Source of the DNA: CAYZQE01 sp964480635
GTDB lineage: Bacteria > Pseudomonadota > Gammaproteobacteria > GCA-001735895
Assembly: GCA_964480635.1 (NCBI GenBank)
Contig: CAYZQE010000095.1
Location: forward strand, 1-9,100
Direction: 5' to 3'
Length of the DNA: 9,100 nucleotides
The translations under genes and the position numbers were made by a program. The notes below the pieces were generated by a model that was not told where the DNA came from, searched no databases, and was given only the letters and a program-made list of their open reading frames with translations. Within the stretch, counting starts at the first letter, position 1. Every line of letters begins with the position of its first letter. Shown here one piece after another: positions 1 to 6,243 of the stretch.

Positions 1-612
1 CTTATAGAAGAAAAAATCAATGTTCTGACTCATGCTTTCGGATTATTTTTAAGCTGTATTGCTTTAGTATTAATCATTAATAACCCGCTACTGAATACCA
101 GCTTATTACATACCTTCAGCTTTAGTATATTCGCCATCAGTCTAATCATTTTGTATGCCGCATCCACGTTTTATCATCACGCGACCGACTCTGTAAAAAG
201 AGCCCGTTTACGTGTTTTTGATCATGCTTCTATTTATATTTTAATAGCCGGCACTTATACACCCTTACATTAATCTCATTAAATTCTGATTTTGGCTGGA
301 AAATGTTTATAACTGCGTGGCTATTAGCAATCATTGGCGTGATTTTTAAACTGTTTTTTACTGGAAAATTCAGTCTGATATCAACCTTACTCTACGTTTT
401 CATGGGCGGAATGGTTTTTTTTTATGGATGACCTAAAGGCGAACTTAGCACAACAAGGTATGACTTGGTTAAGCATTGGGGGGGCGGCTTATATTATTGG
501 CGCCATTATTTATTCTATAAAAGCCATAAAATTTAACCACGCCATATTTCATGTGTTTGTTTTATTTGGTAGCTTTAGTCATTTTATCGCTGTTTATTTT
601 TATATCGTTTAA
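1..612 (+). pseudogene. trhA: Hemolysin III / TrhA-family membrane protein, 5' partial, two frameshifts
   Basis: Seen: three consecutive reading frames give one HlyIII/TrhA (PAQR-like, UPF0073) seven-helix inner-membrane protein. Frame 1 (from base 1) reads EEKINVLTHAFG, then TFYHH (His codons 175-180) and FDHASIYILIAGTYTP, and stops at 271-273. The expected continuation (LTLISLNSDFGWK) is in frame 3 from about 264 and stops at 429. The C-terminal part (YIIGAIIYS, NHAIFH, GSFSHF) is back in frame 1 to the stop at 612. The shifts map to a C run (262-264, one base too few) and a run of nine T (415-423, one base too many). The family's conserved Ser/His/Asp and HxxxH metal-site residues all survive. 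The true start lies a few codons left of the window. Known: the family is linked to membrane homeostasis, and true hemolysis is doubtful. Inference: a young pseudogene or two homopolymer sequencing errors. The ATG at 424 is not a real start. Confidence 0.85.
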
Positions 613-652
613 CACCATTGAAGAAAATAAAAAATGACCGTTTTAGTTTTTT

Positions 653-982
653 TTAATGACTCGCTGTTTTAGAGAAAACATTAATTATCACAACACCCGA
701 GATAATCAGTGCCATACCAATAATAGCCGGCATATCTAAAGTTTGTTTGTAAATAATTACACCTAATATCGCTATCAATACTATTCCCATACCAGCCCAG
801 ATAGCATAGGCAGTTCCAATCGGAATTGTTTTTAGTACCAGTGACAAAAAATAAAATGCTATTCCGTATCCCGCAACAACAATAATACTAGGCCATAAAT
901 TTGAAAACCCATCCGAAGCTTTTAAAGCTGTCGTAGCAATAACTTCAGCGACAATTGCAATAACAAGATACCAATATCCCAT
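653..982 (-). CDS. Small multidrug resistance (SMR) efflux transporter, EmrE/QacE type
   Basis: A 109-residue, four-helix inner-membrane protein of usual SMR length. SMR proteins work as antiparallel dimers that exchange protons for cationic or quaternary ammonium compounds. The key acidic residue of helix 1 is present (E13, equal to EmrE Glu14), as are Y59 and W62 in GTAYAIWAGMG (EmrE Tyr60 and Trp63). LDMPAIIGM near residues 82-90 leads into helix 4, and the end (INVFSKTASH) resembles EmrE. The YAIW-A-G form is that of drug-exporting Qac-type members rather than guanidinium exporters (Gdx/SugE), which usually read YAVWTGIG. The start is 17 bases after the dcd stop with no good Shine-Dalgarno sequence, so it is probably cotranscribed with dcd. 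It converges with the TrhA gene 40 bases away. The substrate cannot be told from sequence. Confidence 0.93.
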   Translation of the reverse strand: MGYWYLVIAIVAEVIATTALKASDGFSNLWPSIIVVAGYGIAFYFLSLVLKTIPIGTAYAIWAGMGIVLIAILGVIIYKQTLDMPAIIGMALIISGVVIINVFSKTASH

Positions 983-999
983 TTATGTTTACTTTTAAA

Positions 1000-1566
1000 C
1001 TAGGCCTTTGGCAAGGTAACACCTTGCTGTCCTTGATACTTTCCACCACGGTCTTTATACGATGTTTCGCATTCTTCATCACTTTCAAAAAACAACATTT
1101 GAGCAACGCCTTCGTTAGCATAAATTTTTGCAGGCAATGGCGATGTATTTGAAAACTCTAAGGTCACATGCCCTTCCCATTCTGGCTCTAACGGTGTGAC
1201 GTTTACGATAATGCCGCAACGTGCATAAGTCGATTTACCCAAACAAATGGTTAAAACATTACGTGGTATTTTAAAATGCTCTATCGTTCTGGCTAATGCA
1301 AACGAGTTGGGTGGGATAATGCACACATCAGAATGCACATCGACAAAACTATCATCATCAAAATTTTTGGGGTCTACAATGGCTGAATTGATATTGGTAA
1401 AAATTTTAAATTCTGGGGCGCAGCGTACATCATAGCCGTAACTTGATGTGCCATAGGATATAATACGACCTTGATTAGACTCACGAACTTGACCCGGTTC
1501 AAAAGGCGAAATCATACCTTCGTTTTGGGCCATTCGGCGAATCCACTTATCTGACTTTATGCTCAT
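1000..1566 (-). CDS. dcd: dCTP deaminase
   Basis: 188 residues. The enzyme deaminates dCTP to dUTP and ammonia in the cytoplasm, the main source of dUMP for thymidylate synthase in many gammaproteobacteria; thyA is also in this window. Visible motifs: SYGTSSYGYDVR (about 37-48), the nucleotide-binding GKSTYAR (S112 and R116, equal to Ser111 and Arg115 of the E. coli enzyme) and HVTLEFSNTSPLP with the likely catalytic E137 (E. coli Glu138). The C-terminal YKDRGGKYQGQQGVTLP lid segment is complete. It is the Pseudomonas-like form (VNVTPLEPEWEGH) and not the bifunctional deaminase/dUTPase of methanogens. The ATG at 1566 gives the expected N-terminus MSIKSDKWIRRMA, although no clear Shine-Dalgarno sequence precedes it. 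The SMR gene follows after 17 bases. Confidence 0.97.
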   Translation of the reverse strand: MSIKSDKWIRRMAQNEGMISPFEPGQVRESNQGRIISYGTSSYGYDVRCAPEFKIFTNINSAIVDPKNFDDDSFVDVHSDVCIIPPNSFALARTIEHFKIPRNVLTICLGKSTYARCGIIVNVTPLEPEWEGHVTLEFSNTSPLPAKIYANEGVAQMLFFESDEECETSYKDRGGKYQGQQGVTLPKA

Positions 1567-1568
1567 TC

Positions 1569-1612
1569 AACAACCGTTGTTAGTTAAAATTGTATAGGTT
1601 AAGTATACCTAT
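1569..1612 (-). promoter_or_regulatory. dcd upstream region with two short palindromes and a possible -10
   Basis: Two perfect inverted repeats sit just upstream of the dcd start. AACAAC and GTTGTT (1569-1574, 1576-1581) are separated by one base and end three bases from the start codon, where a ribosome binding site would be. ATAGGT and ACCTAT (1594-1599, 1607-1612) have a 7-base spacer. Read on the minus strand, the second contains TATACT, a possible -10, with no good -35 at 16-18 bases. It could be an operator or chance in AT-rich DNA. Confidence 0.3.
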
Positions 1613-1641
1613 TTTAAATCACTCAATACAGAGTAAAAAAC

Positions 1642-1776
1642 TTACTCTAGTACACCTTGCCATAACATTTCATAACCAATTTCATGTATTTCATCACAAA
1701 AGTCTAATGAGGCATCAAATTTTACTGCTCGCACGGCATCTGAAACTAATTCGTTATGTATGAAATAGGCTACCAT
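1642..1776 (-). CDS. Possible small ORF or gene remnant (44 aa), unrecognised
   Basis: The stretch 1567-1875 has no convincing gene. Its best candidate is this minus-strand frame: ATG at 1776, sequence beginning MVAYFIHNELVSDAV and ending EIHEIGYEMLWQGVLE, stop at 1642-1644. The frame is open upstream to a stop at 1837-1839, adding residues such as TKFFFDIH, so it may be the C-terminal end of a decayed longer gene. The composition is protein-like and acidic. No Shine-Dalgarno sequence precedes the ATG. On the + strand a 19-codon ORF (1777-1836, MNIKEKFSRQLKIGGRRIN) starts right beside it. I recognise neither. The small ORF would lie 75 bases upstream of dcd on the same strand. Confidence 0.25.
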   Translation of the reverse strand: MVAYFIHNELVSDAVRAVKFDASLDFCDEIHEIGYEMLWQGVLE

Positions 1777-1875
1777 ATGAATATCAAAGAAAAATTTAGT
1801 CGTCAATTGAAAATTGGCGGCAGACGTATTAACTGACTAACTCAATTAACAGTTTATTTAAACGAAACATACACT

Positions 1876-2439
1876 ATGAAAAAACCCATCACTCTAATGG
1901 CACTTAGCTTACTAATAGCTAGCGCTACCTTTTCTGTCAATGCATCGAGTCAGGATTCGATCCATGTACGCCTTATAGATCGCCTGGATCGTCCGAACGA
2001 TGGTTATTGTTTTGATATTTTGGGAGTAGGTAAAACCTTACGCGTGGACTTACCTTTGTTTATTCACAACTGCAAACCATTTGCAACGTCTGATAGTACT
2101 GTTATTTACACTAGTAAGGGTCAGCTAGTATTCCCTACCCCAAACGTTTGTGTGACTGCCTTTGGTGTAAATAATACCGTTTTGCCAGGATCGTCCGTTT
2201 TACTCCGACCATGCGATGAACATGCTGCTTTTTATGATACAGCAGACTTGCAAAAGTTTGATCATGCCGAAAATGGACAACTTAAACTGCGTGGTTTCGA
2301 TCTCTGCTTAACCTCAGGTAATAAGTCCTCTAGAACTTACTCGCCCAATGATCGTTGGCGCGTGCTATCGCTAGAAACCTGTTCGTCTACTTCACTAAGT
2401 CATTCTGCATGGGAAATGGTACCTCTTAAACAGAAGTGA
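1876..2439 (+). CDS. Secreted six-cysteine protein, probable ricin B-type beta-trefoil (lectin-like)
   Basis: 187 residues. Residues 1-23 form a signal peptide (MKKP, hydrophobic core TLMALSLLIASATFSV, cleavage expected after VNA), so the mature protein of about 164 residues is exported to the periplasm or outside. It has six cysteines in three pairs: C45/C66, C92/C113 and C144/C169, spaced 21, 21 and 25. Each pair sits in a similar context, a hydrophobic-Cys-hydrophobic strand (YCF, VCV, LCL), then a strand ending in Cys (FIHNC, LLRPC, LETC). This three-fold pattern and the late SAWEM, like a QxW motif, fit a ricin B-type beta-trefoil. These often bind sugars, but the usual QxW boxes are poor in subdomains 1 and 2. 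It is a single monocistronic gene, with a terminator candidate downstream and no strong ribosome binding site. The fold call is inference and the ligand is unknown; an uncharacterised secreted protein is the safe label. Confidence 0.75.
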   Translation: MKKPITLMALSLLIASATFSVNASSQDSIHVRLIDRLDRPNDGYCFDILGVGKTLRVDLPLFIHNCKPFATSDSTVIYTSKGQLVFPTPNVCVTAFGVNNTVLPGSSVLLRPCDEHAAFYDTADLQKFDHAENGQLKLRGFDLCLTSGNKSSRTYSPNDRWRVLSLETCSSTSLSHSAWEMVPLKQK

Positions 2440-2454
2440 TTTGGAAAATGAGTA

Positions 2455-2476
2455 ATTAAGGGACACGATACTTAAT
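2455..2476. repeat. REP-like palindrome candidate
   Basis: The perfect arms ATTAAG (2455-2460) and CTTAAT (2471-2476) enclose GGACACGATA, 15 bases after the stop of the secreted protein gene. From memory, TTAAGTATCGTGTCCC-like sequences recur beside REP-associated (IS200-like, RAYT) transposase genes in Gammaproteobacteria, which would make this a dispersed repeat. Only one copy is in the window and no transposase is present, so the assignment is unproven. Confidence 0.35.
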
Positions 2477-2549
2477 ATAAGCATGAAAAACATTAAATCC
2501 AAGTTTTGTTAAGGAGACACTGAACAACATTCATGCTGATTTTCCCACC

Positions 2550-2587
2550 GAAGACTTTAAAGCACTAATGGGGTCTTCTTCTTTTTT
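2550..2587 (+). terminator. Rho-independent terminator candidate after the secreted protein gene
   Basis: On the + strand GAAGACTTT (2550-2558) can pair with GGGGTCTTC (2570-2578): six Watson-Crick pairs plus three U-G pairs, with an 11-base loop. TTCTTTTTT (2579-2587) follows. It lies 110 bases after the stop codon at 2439, and no other + strand gene lies between. Confidence 0.6.
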
Positions 2588-2624
2588 AGCTTAATAAATT
2601 CACTAGCTTTTAAGGTTTTGCAAA

Positions 2625-2638
2625 AGGCTCATAAGCCT
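2625..2638 (-). terminator. Weak hairpin downstream of apaH, possible terminator
   Basis: AGGCT and AGCCT form a perfect 5-bp stem with a 4-base loop, 28 bases past the apaH stop. On the minus strand the second arm runs into TTTT, and A-rich sequence lies on the other side. It is short but in the right place to end the apaH transcript. Confidence 0.35.
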
Positions 2639-2666
2639 ATGGTTTTTCAGAATTTCTAAAGATTAA

Positions 2667-3482
2667 TTAAACACAATCCAATCGAATCCACTTTGGTATT
2701 TTACTGCTAATTTTTAATGCGCTTAACTCACCGCCCCACAAGCAACCACTGTCTAAGGCAAAGCAATTATCATATTGCTGAGACGGTAATGTAGACCAAT
2801 GTCCAAAAACAACGCGATTATGTTTAATGTGTTTTTTAGCTCGCTCAAACCAAGGATAAATATCTGGATTGGTTTGCTTTGAGGGTGTGCCTTTTAATTT
2901 CATATGCAGGCGATCATTTTTATCTATAAAGCGCATTCGAGTAAAGACATTGGTAATAAAACGTAAGCGATCCATACCCTTTAAACTCGGTTGCCAATGA
3001 TCCGGTTTATTGCCATACATAGAATGAAAAAAACTTAAATAGTGTTCTCCTTGTATCACTTCATGCACTTCTTGCGCATAGGACACACAATCCTCAATAT
3101 TCCAACCAGGATAAACTCCTGCGTGAACCATGGCGCAATTTAACTGCACATCGTAATGAAATAAGGGTTGTTGACGCAGCCATAACATTAAGCTGTCGAC
3201 ATCGGGGCTATTTAATATGTCATTTAAGGTGTCTGACTTTTTAGGCTCTACTGATGTGTAGTAAATCGCTAACAAATGTAAATCATGATTACCCAACACG
3301 CATTGTGCGGCATCACCTAATGATCGAATATATTCTAATGTTTTTAAAGAATCGGGGCCACGGTTAACCAAATCACCACATATCCAAAGCGTGTCTTTGT
3401 CTGGATTAAACTTTATTTTTTTTAATAATTGTTTAAACGCTGAAAAACACCCTTGAATATCACCAATCGCATAAACAGACAT
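2667..3482 (-). CDS. apaH: Symmetrical bis(5'-nucleosyl)-tetraphosphatase (Ap4A hydrolase)
   Basis: 271 residues, normal for ApaH. It splits the alarmone Ap4A into two ADP and also acts on related NpnN and on Np4-capped RNA. The metallophosphatase metal-binding motifs are all present: GDIQGC (7-12), GDLVNRG (36-42), GNHD (64-67), HAG (120-122) and FGHW (226-229), followed by the ApaH-typical LDSGCLWGG (243-251). Strong family stretches include LGNHDLHLLA and RLRFITNVFTRMRF. The Q in GDIQGC, where E. coli has H, is as I recall it from Pseudomonas ApaH. The start at 3482 is three bases after the methyltransferase stop, with AAGG inside that gene's end serving as ribosome binding site. It is the last gene of the apaG-methyltransferase-apaH group. 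Confidence 0.97.
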   Translation of the reverse strand: MSVYAIGDIQGCFSAFKQLLKKIKFNPDKDTLWICGDLVNRGPDSLKTLEYIRSLGDAAQCVLGNHDLHLLAIYYTSVEPKKSDTLNDILNSPDVDSLMLWLRQQPLFHYDVQLNCAMVHAGVYPGWNIEDCVSYAQEVHEVIQGEHYLSFFHSMYGNKPDHWQPSLKGMDRLRFITNVFTRMRFIDKNDRLHMKLKGTPSKQTNPDIYPWFERAKKHIKHNRVVFGHWSTLPSQQYDNCFALDSGCLWGGELSALKISSKIPKWIRLDCV

Positions 3483-3485
3483 AAA

Positions 3486-4094
3486 CTAAGCCTTTTTACG
3501 CAACTCGATATAGCGAAACCAACCCGAAGCTAAAGCAGGTTTGTCACTAATAAGCTCGAGATCAGGCACTGCTTCTAATAGTGTTTCAAACACGACATTT
3601 GTTTTAGTCGCAATATGACGCATGACGACACTTAACAAACGACGCCCTATAGCTAATTGACCTTTACGTATAAATTTATCTAAAATAATTAATTGCCCAC
3701 CGGGTTTTAGAACTCGGCACGCTTCACGCAATGCGGCTTCATTGTCCGGCACAATGGCTAAAATTAAATGCATAACAACGGCATCAAAACTGTTATTTTC
3801 AAAAGATAATTGTTGTGCATTTTCTGCCTGTAAAGTGATGCTTAATTCAGGGCGTTTGTCGGCTTGTAGCTGCGCTTTCGCTAACATGGCAGGCGTTATG
3901 TCGATACCAACATAATTTGCTTTTTCATCTAAAAAAGGGATGTCTAAACCGCTGCCAATGCCATCGATAAAAACAGTGTCGCCTTCATTAATTTTTAATT
4001 GGCTAAAGCTCTTAATGCGTATTGCCTCTGTGGCTGCCCCCACTAAACTATCATAAACAGGTGCCATTAAGGTATAGCTAAATTTTAAGCTCAT
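3486..4094 (-). CDS. Class I SAM-dependent methyltransferase, UbiE-like (Methyltransf_11)
   Basis: 202 residues in one Rossmann-type domain. Motif I is FIDGIGSGLDIPFL (42-55), the acidic ribose-binding residue is D65 in GIDITPAMLAKA, NSFDAVVMHLIL (101-112) covers the motif IV strand, and RVLKPGGQLIILDKF (127-141) covers the post-motif strand. Where DNA and RNA amino-methyltransferases such as RsmA have an N-P-P-Y-type box, this one has VMHLIL, so a small-molecule or lipid substrate is likelier than nucleic acid. The start YTLMAPVYDSLVG is like UbiE and phospholipid N-methyltransferase relatives, but the substrate cannot be assigned. It begins 11 bases after the apaG stop, with TAAGG at the apaG end as ribosome binding site, and ends 3 bases before apaH, so the three are almost certainly cotranscribed. 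Confidence 0.9.
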   Translation of the reverse strand: MSLKFSYTLMAPVYDSLVGAATEAIRIKSFSQLKINEGDTVFIDGIGSGLDIPFLDEKANYVGIDITPAMLAKAQLQADKRPELSITLQAENAQQLSFENNSFDAVVMHLILAIVPDNEAALREACRVLKPGGQLIILDKFIRKGQLAIGRRLLSVVMRHIATKTNVVFETLLEAVPDLELISDKPALASGWFRYIELRKKA

Positions 4095-4105
4095 TAAATT
4101 AAACC

Positions 4106-4489
4106 TTAATGTAAAACCCGAGGGGTTGCTAAGATAAATTCATTCACAATCGCGTCAAAGCTATTGCCATTTTCACCCATCATGCCATAGCTACCGTGCA
4201 TCGTTCCAACGGGAGTTTCAATCATCGTCCCTGAGGTATACACAAAACTTTCACCCGGTTTTAAAATGGGTTGCTCACCCACCACACCATCGCCACGCAC
4301 TTCTTGTTTTTTTGAATTTGAATCGATAATAACCCAGTGGCGGGTCATTAGCTGCGCCGTTTCTAAGCCATTATTAGTAATGGTAATGGTGTATGAAAAG
4401 ACATAAAAATCAGAATCGGGTTTTGATTGTTCTTTTATGTATTGTGTTTCTACCGAAACGTCTATTGATTCATCTAAAATTAAAGTCAT
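4106..4489 (-). CDS. apaG: ApaG protein (DUF525, Co2+/Mg2+ efflux-associated)
   Basis: 127 residues, the normal full length of ApaG, a small single-domain protein with an immunoglobulin-like beta-sandwich (fibronectin type III-like fold). Family marks: YVFSYTITITNNG (29-41), QLMTRHWVIID (46-56), the glycine-rich RGDGVVGEQPILKPGESFVYTSG (65-87), and PVGTMHGSYGMMGENG (93-108) near the end. Its biochemical role is not settled: mutants of the Salmonella gene (corD) affect Co2+ resistance and Mg2+ efflux, and the domain also occurs in eukaryotic F-box proteins. In E. coli it sits between rsmA and apaH; here rsmA is absent from the window, thyA lies 58 bases upstream and a methyltransferase is placed before apaH. 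The start is preceded by only a weak GAG. Confidence 0.96.
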   Translation of the reverse strand: MTLILDESIDVSVETQYIKEQSKPDSDFYVFSYTITITNNGLETAQLMTRHWVIIDSNSKKQEVRGDGVVGEQPILKPGESFVYTSGTMIETPVGTMHGSYGMMGENGNSFDAIVNEFILATPRVLH

Positions 4490-4508
4490 TGTTATTTCTC
4501 GGTTATTT

Positions 4509-4552
4509 GTTGCTGCCCTTTTTTGTTAGAAGAGGGCGCGAATTGCATTATA
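4509..4552 (-). promoter_or_regulatory. Candidate apaG promoter over the thyA stop, with leader inverted repeat
   Basis: On the minus strand a consensus TATAAT (4552-4547) contains the thyA stop codon TAA (4550-4548). GC-rich GCGCCC follows, then an inverted repeat in the apaG leader: GCCCT and AGGGC, with a 13-base loop and no T run, so not a terminator. No good -35 is seen 16-18 bases upstream (GCCATT at 17). It could start apaG-methyltransferase-apaH separately from lgt-thyA. Confidence 0.4.
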
Positions 4553-5399
4553 CTGAAAAGGGATATTTAATGGCATCGTGACATTGATAATTCGTCACTT
4601 CAAAATCATCCGTTGTTACCCATGTTTCTATGTCTTTTAAGGTTTTAATATCTGGGTTAATGCTTAATTGGGGTGATGCATAAGGCTCTCGTTTAAGCTG
4701 CACATCTCGCATAAGCTTTAATTGGTCTTCATAAATATGTGCGTTCACAATTTTATGATAGGCCTTTGCAGGTTTGTGGCCTGTAATTTGAGCCATTAAT
4801 GCGAGTAATGTATAGACCTGACATTGATTAAAGTTGATACCTAATGGTAAATCAGCACTTCGTTGCAGACTGTTTAAATACAGCTTACCATCCAACAACG
4901 AAAAATGATGCGTATGCATGCAAGGGCGTAAGCACCCCATATGAAACTCACCGGGATTATAAAACGTCATAATCTCTCCACGGTCATCAATACCCCGTGT
5001 TAAGTCATCTACTATTTTTTGTAATTGATCTAAAGTCGAGCCATCTGGTTTTTTCCAAGAACGCCCTTGCACGCCATAAACCCGCCCCATGTCGTCTTCG
5101 CCTTTGCGATGCTCATTCTTTAGCCAAGCTTGGTTATCATTGGCATTGGCATTCCATGTATTGCAGCCAATGGCTCTAAAGTCGGCGGCACTGCTGTAGC
5201 CACGTAAATAGCCTATTAATTCAGCAATGGCTGCTTTCCAAAAGCTTTTACGCGTGGTGATAAGGGGGAATTGATTGTTTTCAACGTCGTATTCAAGGTC
5301 TGCATTAATGACCGTTAAGCAACGCTTACCCGTGCGCTCATTATTAACCCAAACGCCCTCATCAACAATGCGTTGGCATAGGTCTAAATATTGCTTCAT
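4548..5399 (-). CDS. thyA: Thymidylate synthase
   Basis: 283 residues. It methylates dUMP to dTMP with methylenetetrahydrofolate in the cytoplasm. The nucleophile is C160 in CLRPCMHTHHF. R22 (ERTGKRC), E61 in AELIGYLRG, W83, QRSADLPLG (179-187, with R180, S181 and D183 for phosphate and base binding), N191 and H221/Y223 in NAHIY match the known active-site set. The extended middle segment (about 84-125, DNQAWLKNEHRKGEDDMGRVYG and RSWKKPDGS) is that of the long Vibrio/Shewanella form. A183-type wording QRSAD, where E. coli has QRSCD, is a common family variant and not a defect. Its ATG overlaps the lgt stop (ATGA, 5396-5399). No Shine-Dalgarno sequence is visible, so translation probably depends on coupling to lgt. 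Confidence 0.97.
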   Translation of the reverse strand: MKQYLDLCQRIVDEGVWVNNERTGKRCLTVINADLEYDVENNQFPLITTRKSFWKAAIAELIGYLRGYSSAADFRAIGCNTWNANANDNQAWLKNEHRKGEDDMGRVYGVQGRSWKKPDGSTLDQLQKIVDDLTRGIDDRGEIMTFYNPGEFHMGCLRPCMHTHHFSLLDGKLYLNSLQRSADLPLGINFNQCQVYTLLALMAQITGHKPAKAYHKIVNAHIYEDQLKLMRDVQLKREPYASPQLSINPDIKTLKDIETWVTTDDFEVTNYQCHDAIKYPFSV

Positions 5400-6226
5400 G
5401 CTGTTTTATTGTTTTTATAGGCAATTATCATTAAAACAATGCCGACAGCAATCATTGGCACCGATAATAGTATGCCTTTGGTGAGCCACGTGGTTTGCAT
5501 TAAATAACCAATGTGTAAATCAGGCAAACGGACTAGTTCGACTAAAGAGCGAAACACGCCATAACCGATTAAAAATAACCCTGACACTGCCATAACAGGT
5601 CGAGTTTTTTTCGAATATAACCAAAGCAATAAAAATAACGCCACGCCTTCAAGGGCAAACTCATACAGCTGAGAGGGATGCCTAGCGGCTTGGCATAAAG
5701 CGCCTGCAAAATCATAAAAACGTTCGGGTGGAAATGTCTCACATGACATTTTCATTGCCCAAGGCACTGCACTTGGCGCGCCCCAAAGTTCGCCATTGAT
5801 GAAGTTACCTAAACGCCCAAAACCCAAACCAATAGGCACTAAAGGCGCGACAAAGTCCATGAGTTGAAAAAAGCTTAAGCCCACTTTACGCCGATATATT
5901 TCCATCGCGACCAAGACACCGATAAAGCCGCCATGAAACGACATGCCGCCTTCCCAAACTTTGAGTAAATACATCGGGTTATCTATAAACTGGTCGAAAT
6001 GATAAAACAAGGTGGAGCCTATGCGGCCGCCGAGGATAACGCCTATCGCACCATAGAAAATCATGTCTTCTACTTGTTTATCGTTAAGAATTTTTAACGA
6101 CCTAGCACGAGAACGCCCCAACCACCAAGCGGATGCAAACGCCAATAAATACATGATGCCATACCAATGTAATTTAATAGGGCCTAAGGCTAAAAAAACG
6201 GGATCTATTTCAGGATAATTTATCAT
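5396..6226 (-). CDS. lgt: Phosphatidylglycerol-prolipoprotein diacylglyceryl transferase
   Basis: 276 residues, an inner-membrane protein with about seven helices. It moves the diacylglyceryl group of phosphatidylglycerol to the lipobox cysteine of prolipoproteins, the first step of lipoprotein maturation. Seen: the typical start MINYPEIDPV...LHWYGIMYLLAF, GGMSFHGG with H98 (E. coli His103), the Lgt signature GFGRLGNFINGELWG (135-149, with R138, N141 and E146), HPSQLYEF (183-190) and GVFRSLVELVR with R226 and E230 (E. coli Arg239 and Glu243). The start at 6226 fits the family N-terminus, has no Shine-Dalgarno sequence and is 17 bases from the divergent plsC start. thyA follows with a four-base overlap, the same lgt-thyA order as in E. 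coli. Confidence 0.97.
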   Translation of the reverse strand: MINYPEIDPVFLALGPIKLHWYGIMYLLAFASAWWLGRSRARSLKILNDKQVEDMIFYGAIGVILGGRIGSTLFYHFDQFIDNPMYLLKVWEGGMSFHGGFIGVLVAMEIYRRKVGLSFFQLMDFVAPLVPIGLGFGRLGNFINGELWGAPSAVPWAMKMSCETFPPERFYDFAGALCQAARHPSQLYEFALEGVALFLLLWLYSKKTRPVMAVSGLFLIGYGVFRSLVELVRLPDLHIGYLMQTTWLTKGILLSVPMIAVGIVLMIIAYKNNKTA

Positions 6227-6230
6227 CTGC

Positions 6231-6239
6231 GTATAATAC
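6231..6239. promoter_or_regulatory. Shared symmetric -10 element between lgt and plsC
   Basis: GTATAATAC gives TATAAT on the + strand (6232-6237) and TATTAT on the minus strand (6238-6233). In both directions the ATG begins exactly seven bases after the hexamer (6244 for plsC, 6226 for lgt), which is where transcription would normally start. Only 17 bases separate the two start codons, so any -35 must lie inside the opposite gene; the best matches there are poor (TTCAGG on +, TCTAAA on minus, 17-base spacing). Both genes lack Shine-Dalgarno sequences, consistent with leaderless mRNAs. Confidence 0.5.
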
Positions 6240-6243
6240 CCGA

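Noticed and set aside
424..612. Independent 62-residue + strand membrane protein starting at 424
   Set aside because: Its sequence is the C-terminal part of the TrhA-type protein, and the upstream parts are present in other frames, so it is a fragment of the broken gene.
613..652. Terminator between the TrhA gene and the SMR gene
   Set aside because: There are A-rich and T-rich runs on both strands but no stem with G-C pairs, so I cannot support a hairpin.
2505..2600. Small peptide gene after AAGGAG at about 2512
   Set aside because: The in-frame ORFs have no ATG at a proper distance (the nearest ATG gives 11 codons), and the terminator hairpin overlaps the region.
3449..3464. ApaH GDIQGC lacks the histidine of GDVHGC
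   Set aside because: Glutamine here, as I recall it, is normal in ApaH of other gammaproteobacteria, and the other metal ligands are intact.
4851..4866. ThyA reads QRSAD where E. coli has QRSCD, suggesting a lost active-site residue
   Set aside because: That cysteine is not the nucleophile; the nucleophile (C160) is present, and alanine at this position is a common family variant.
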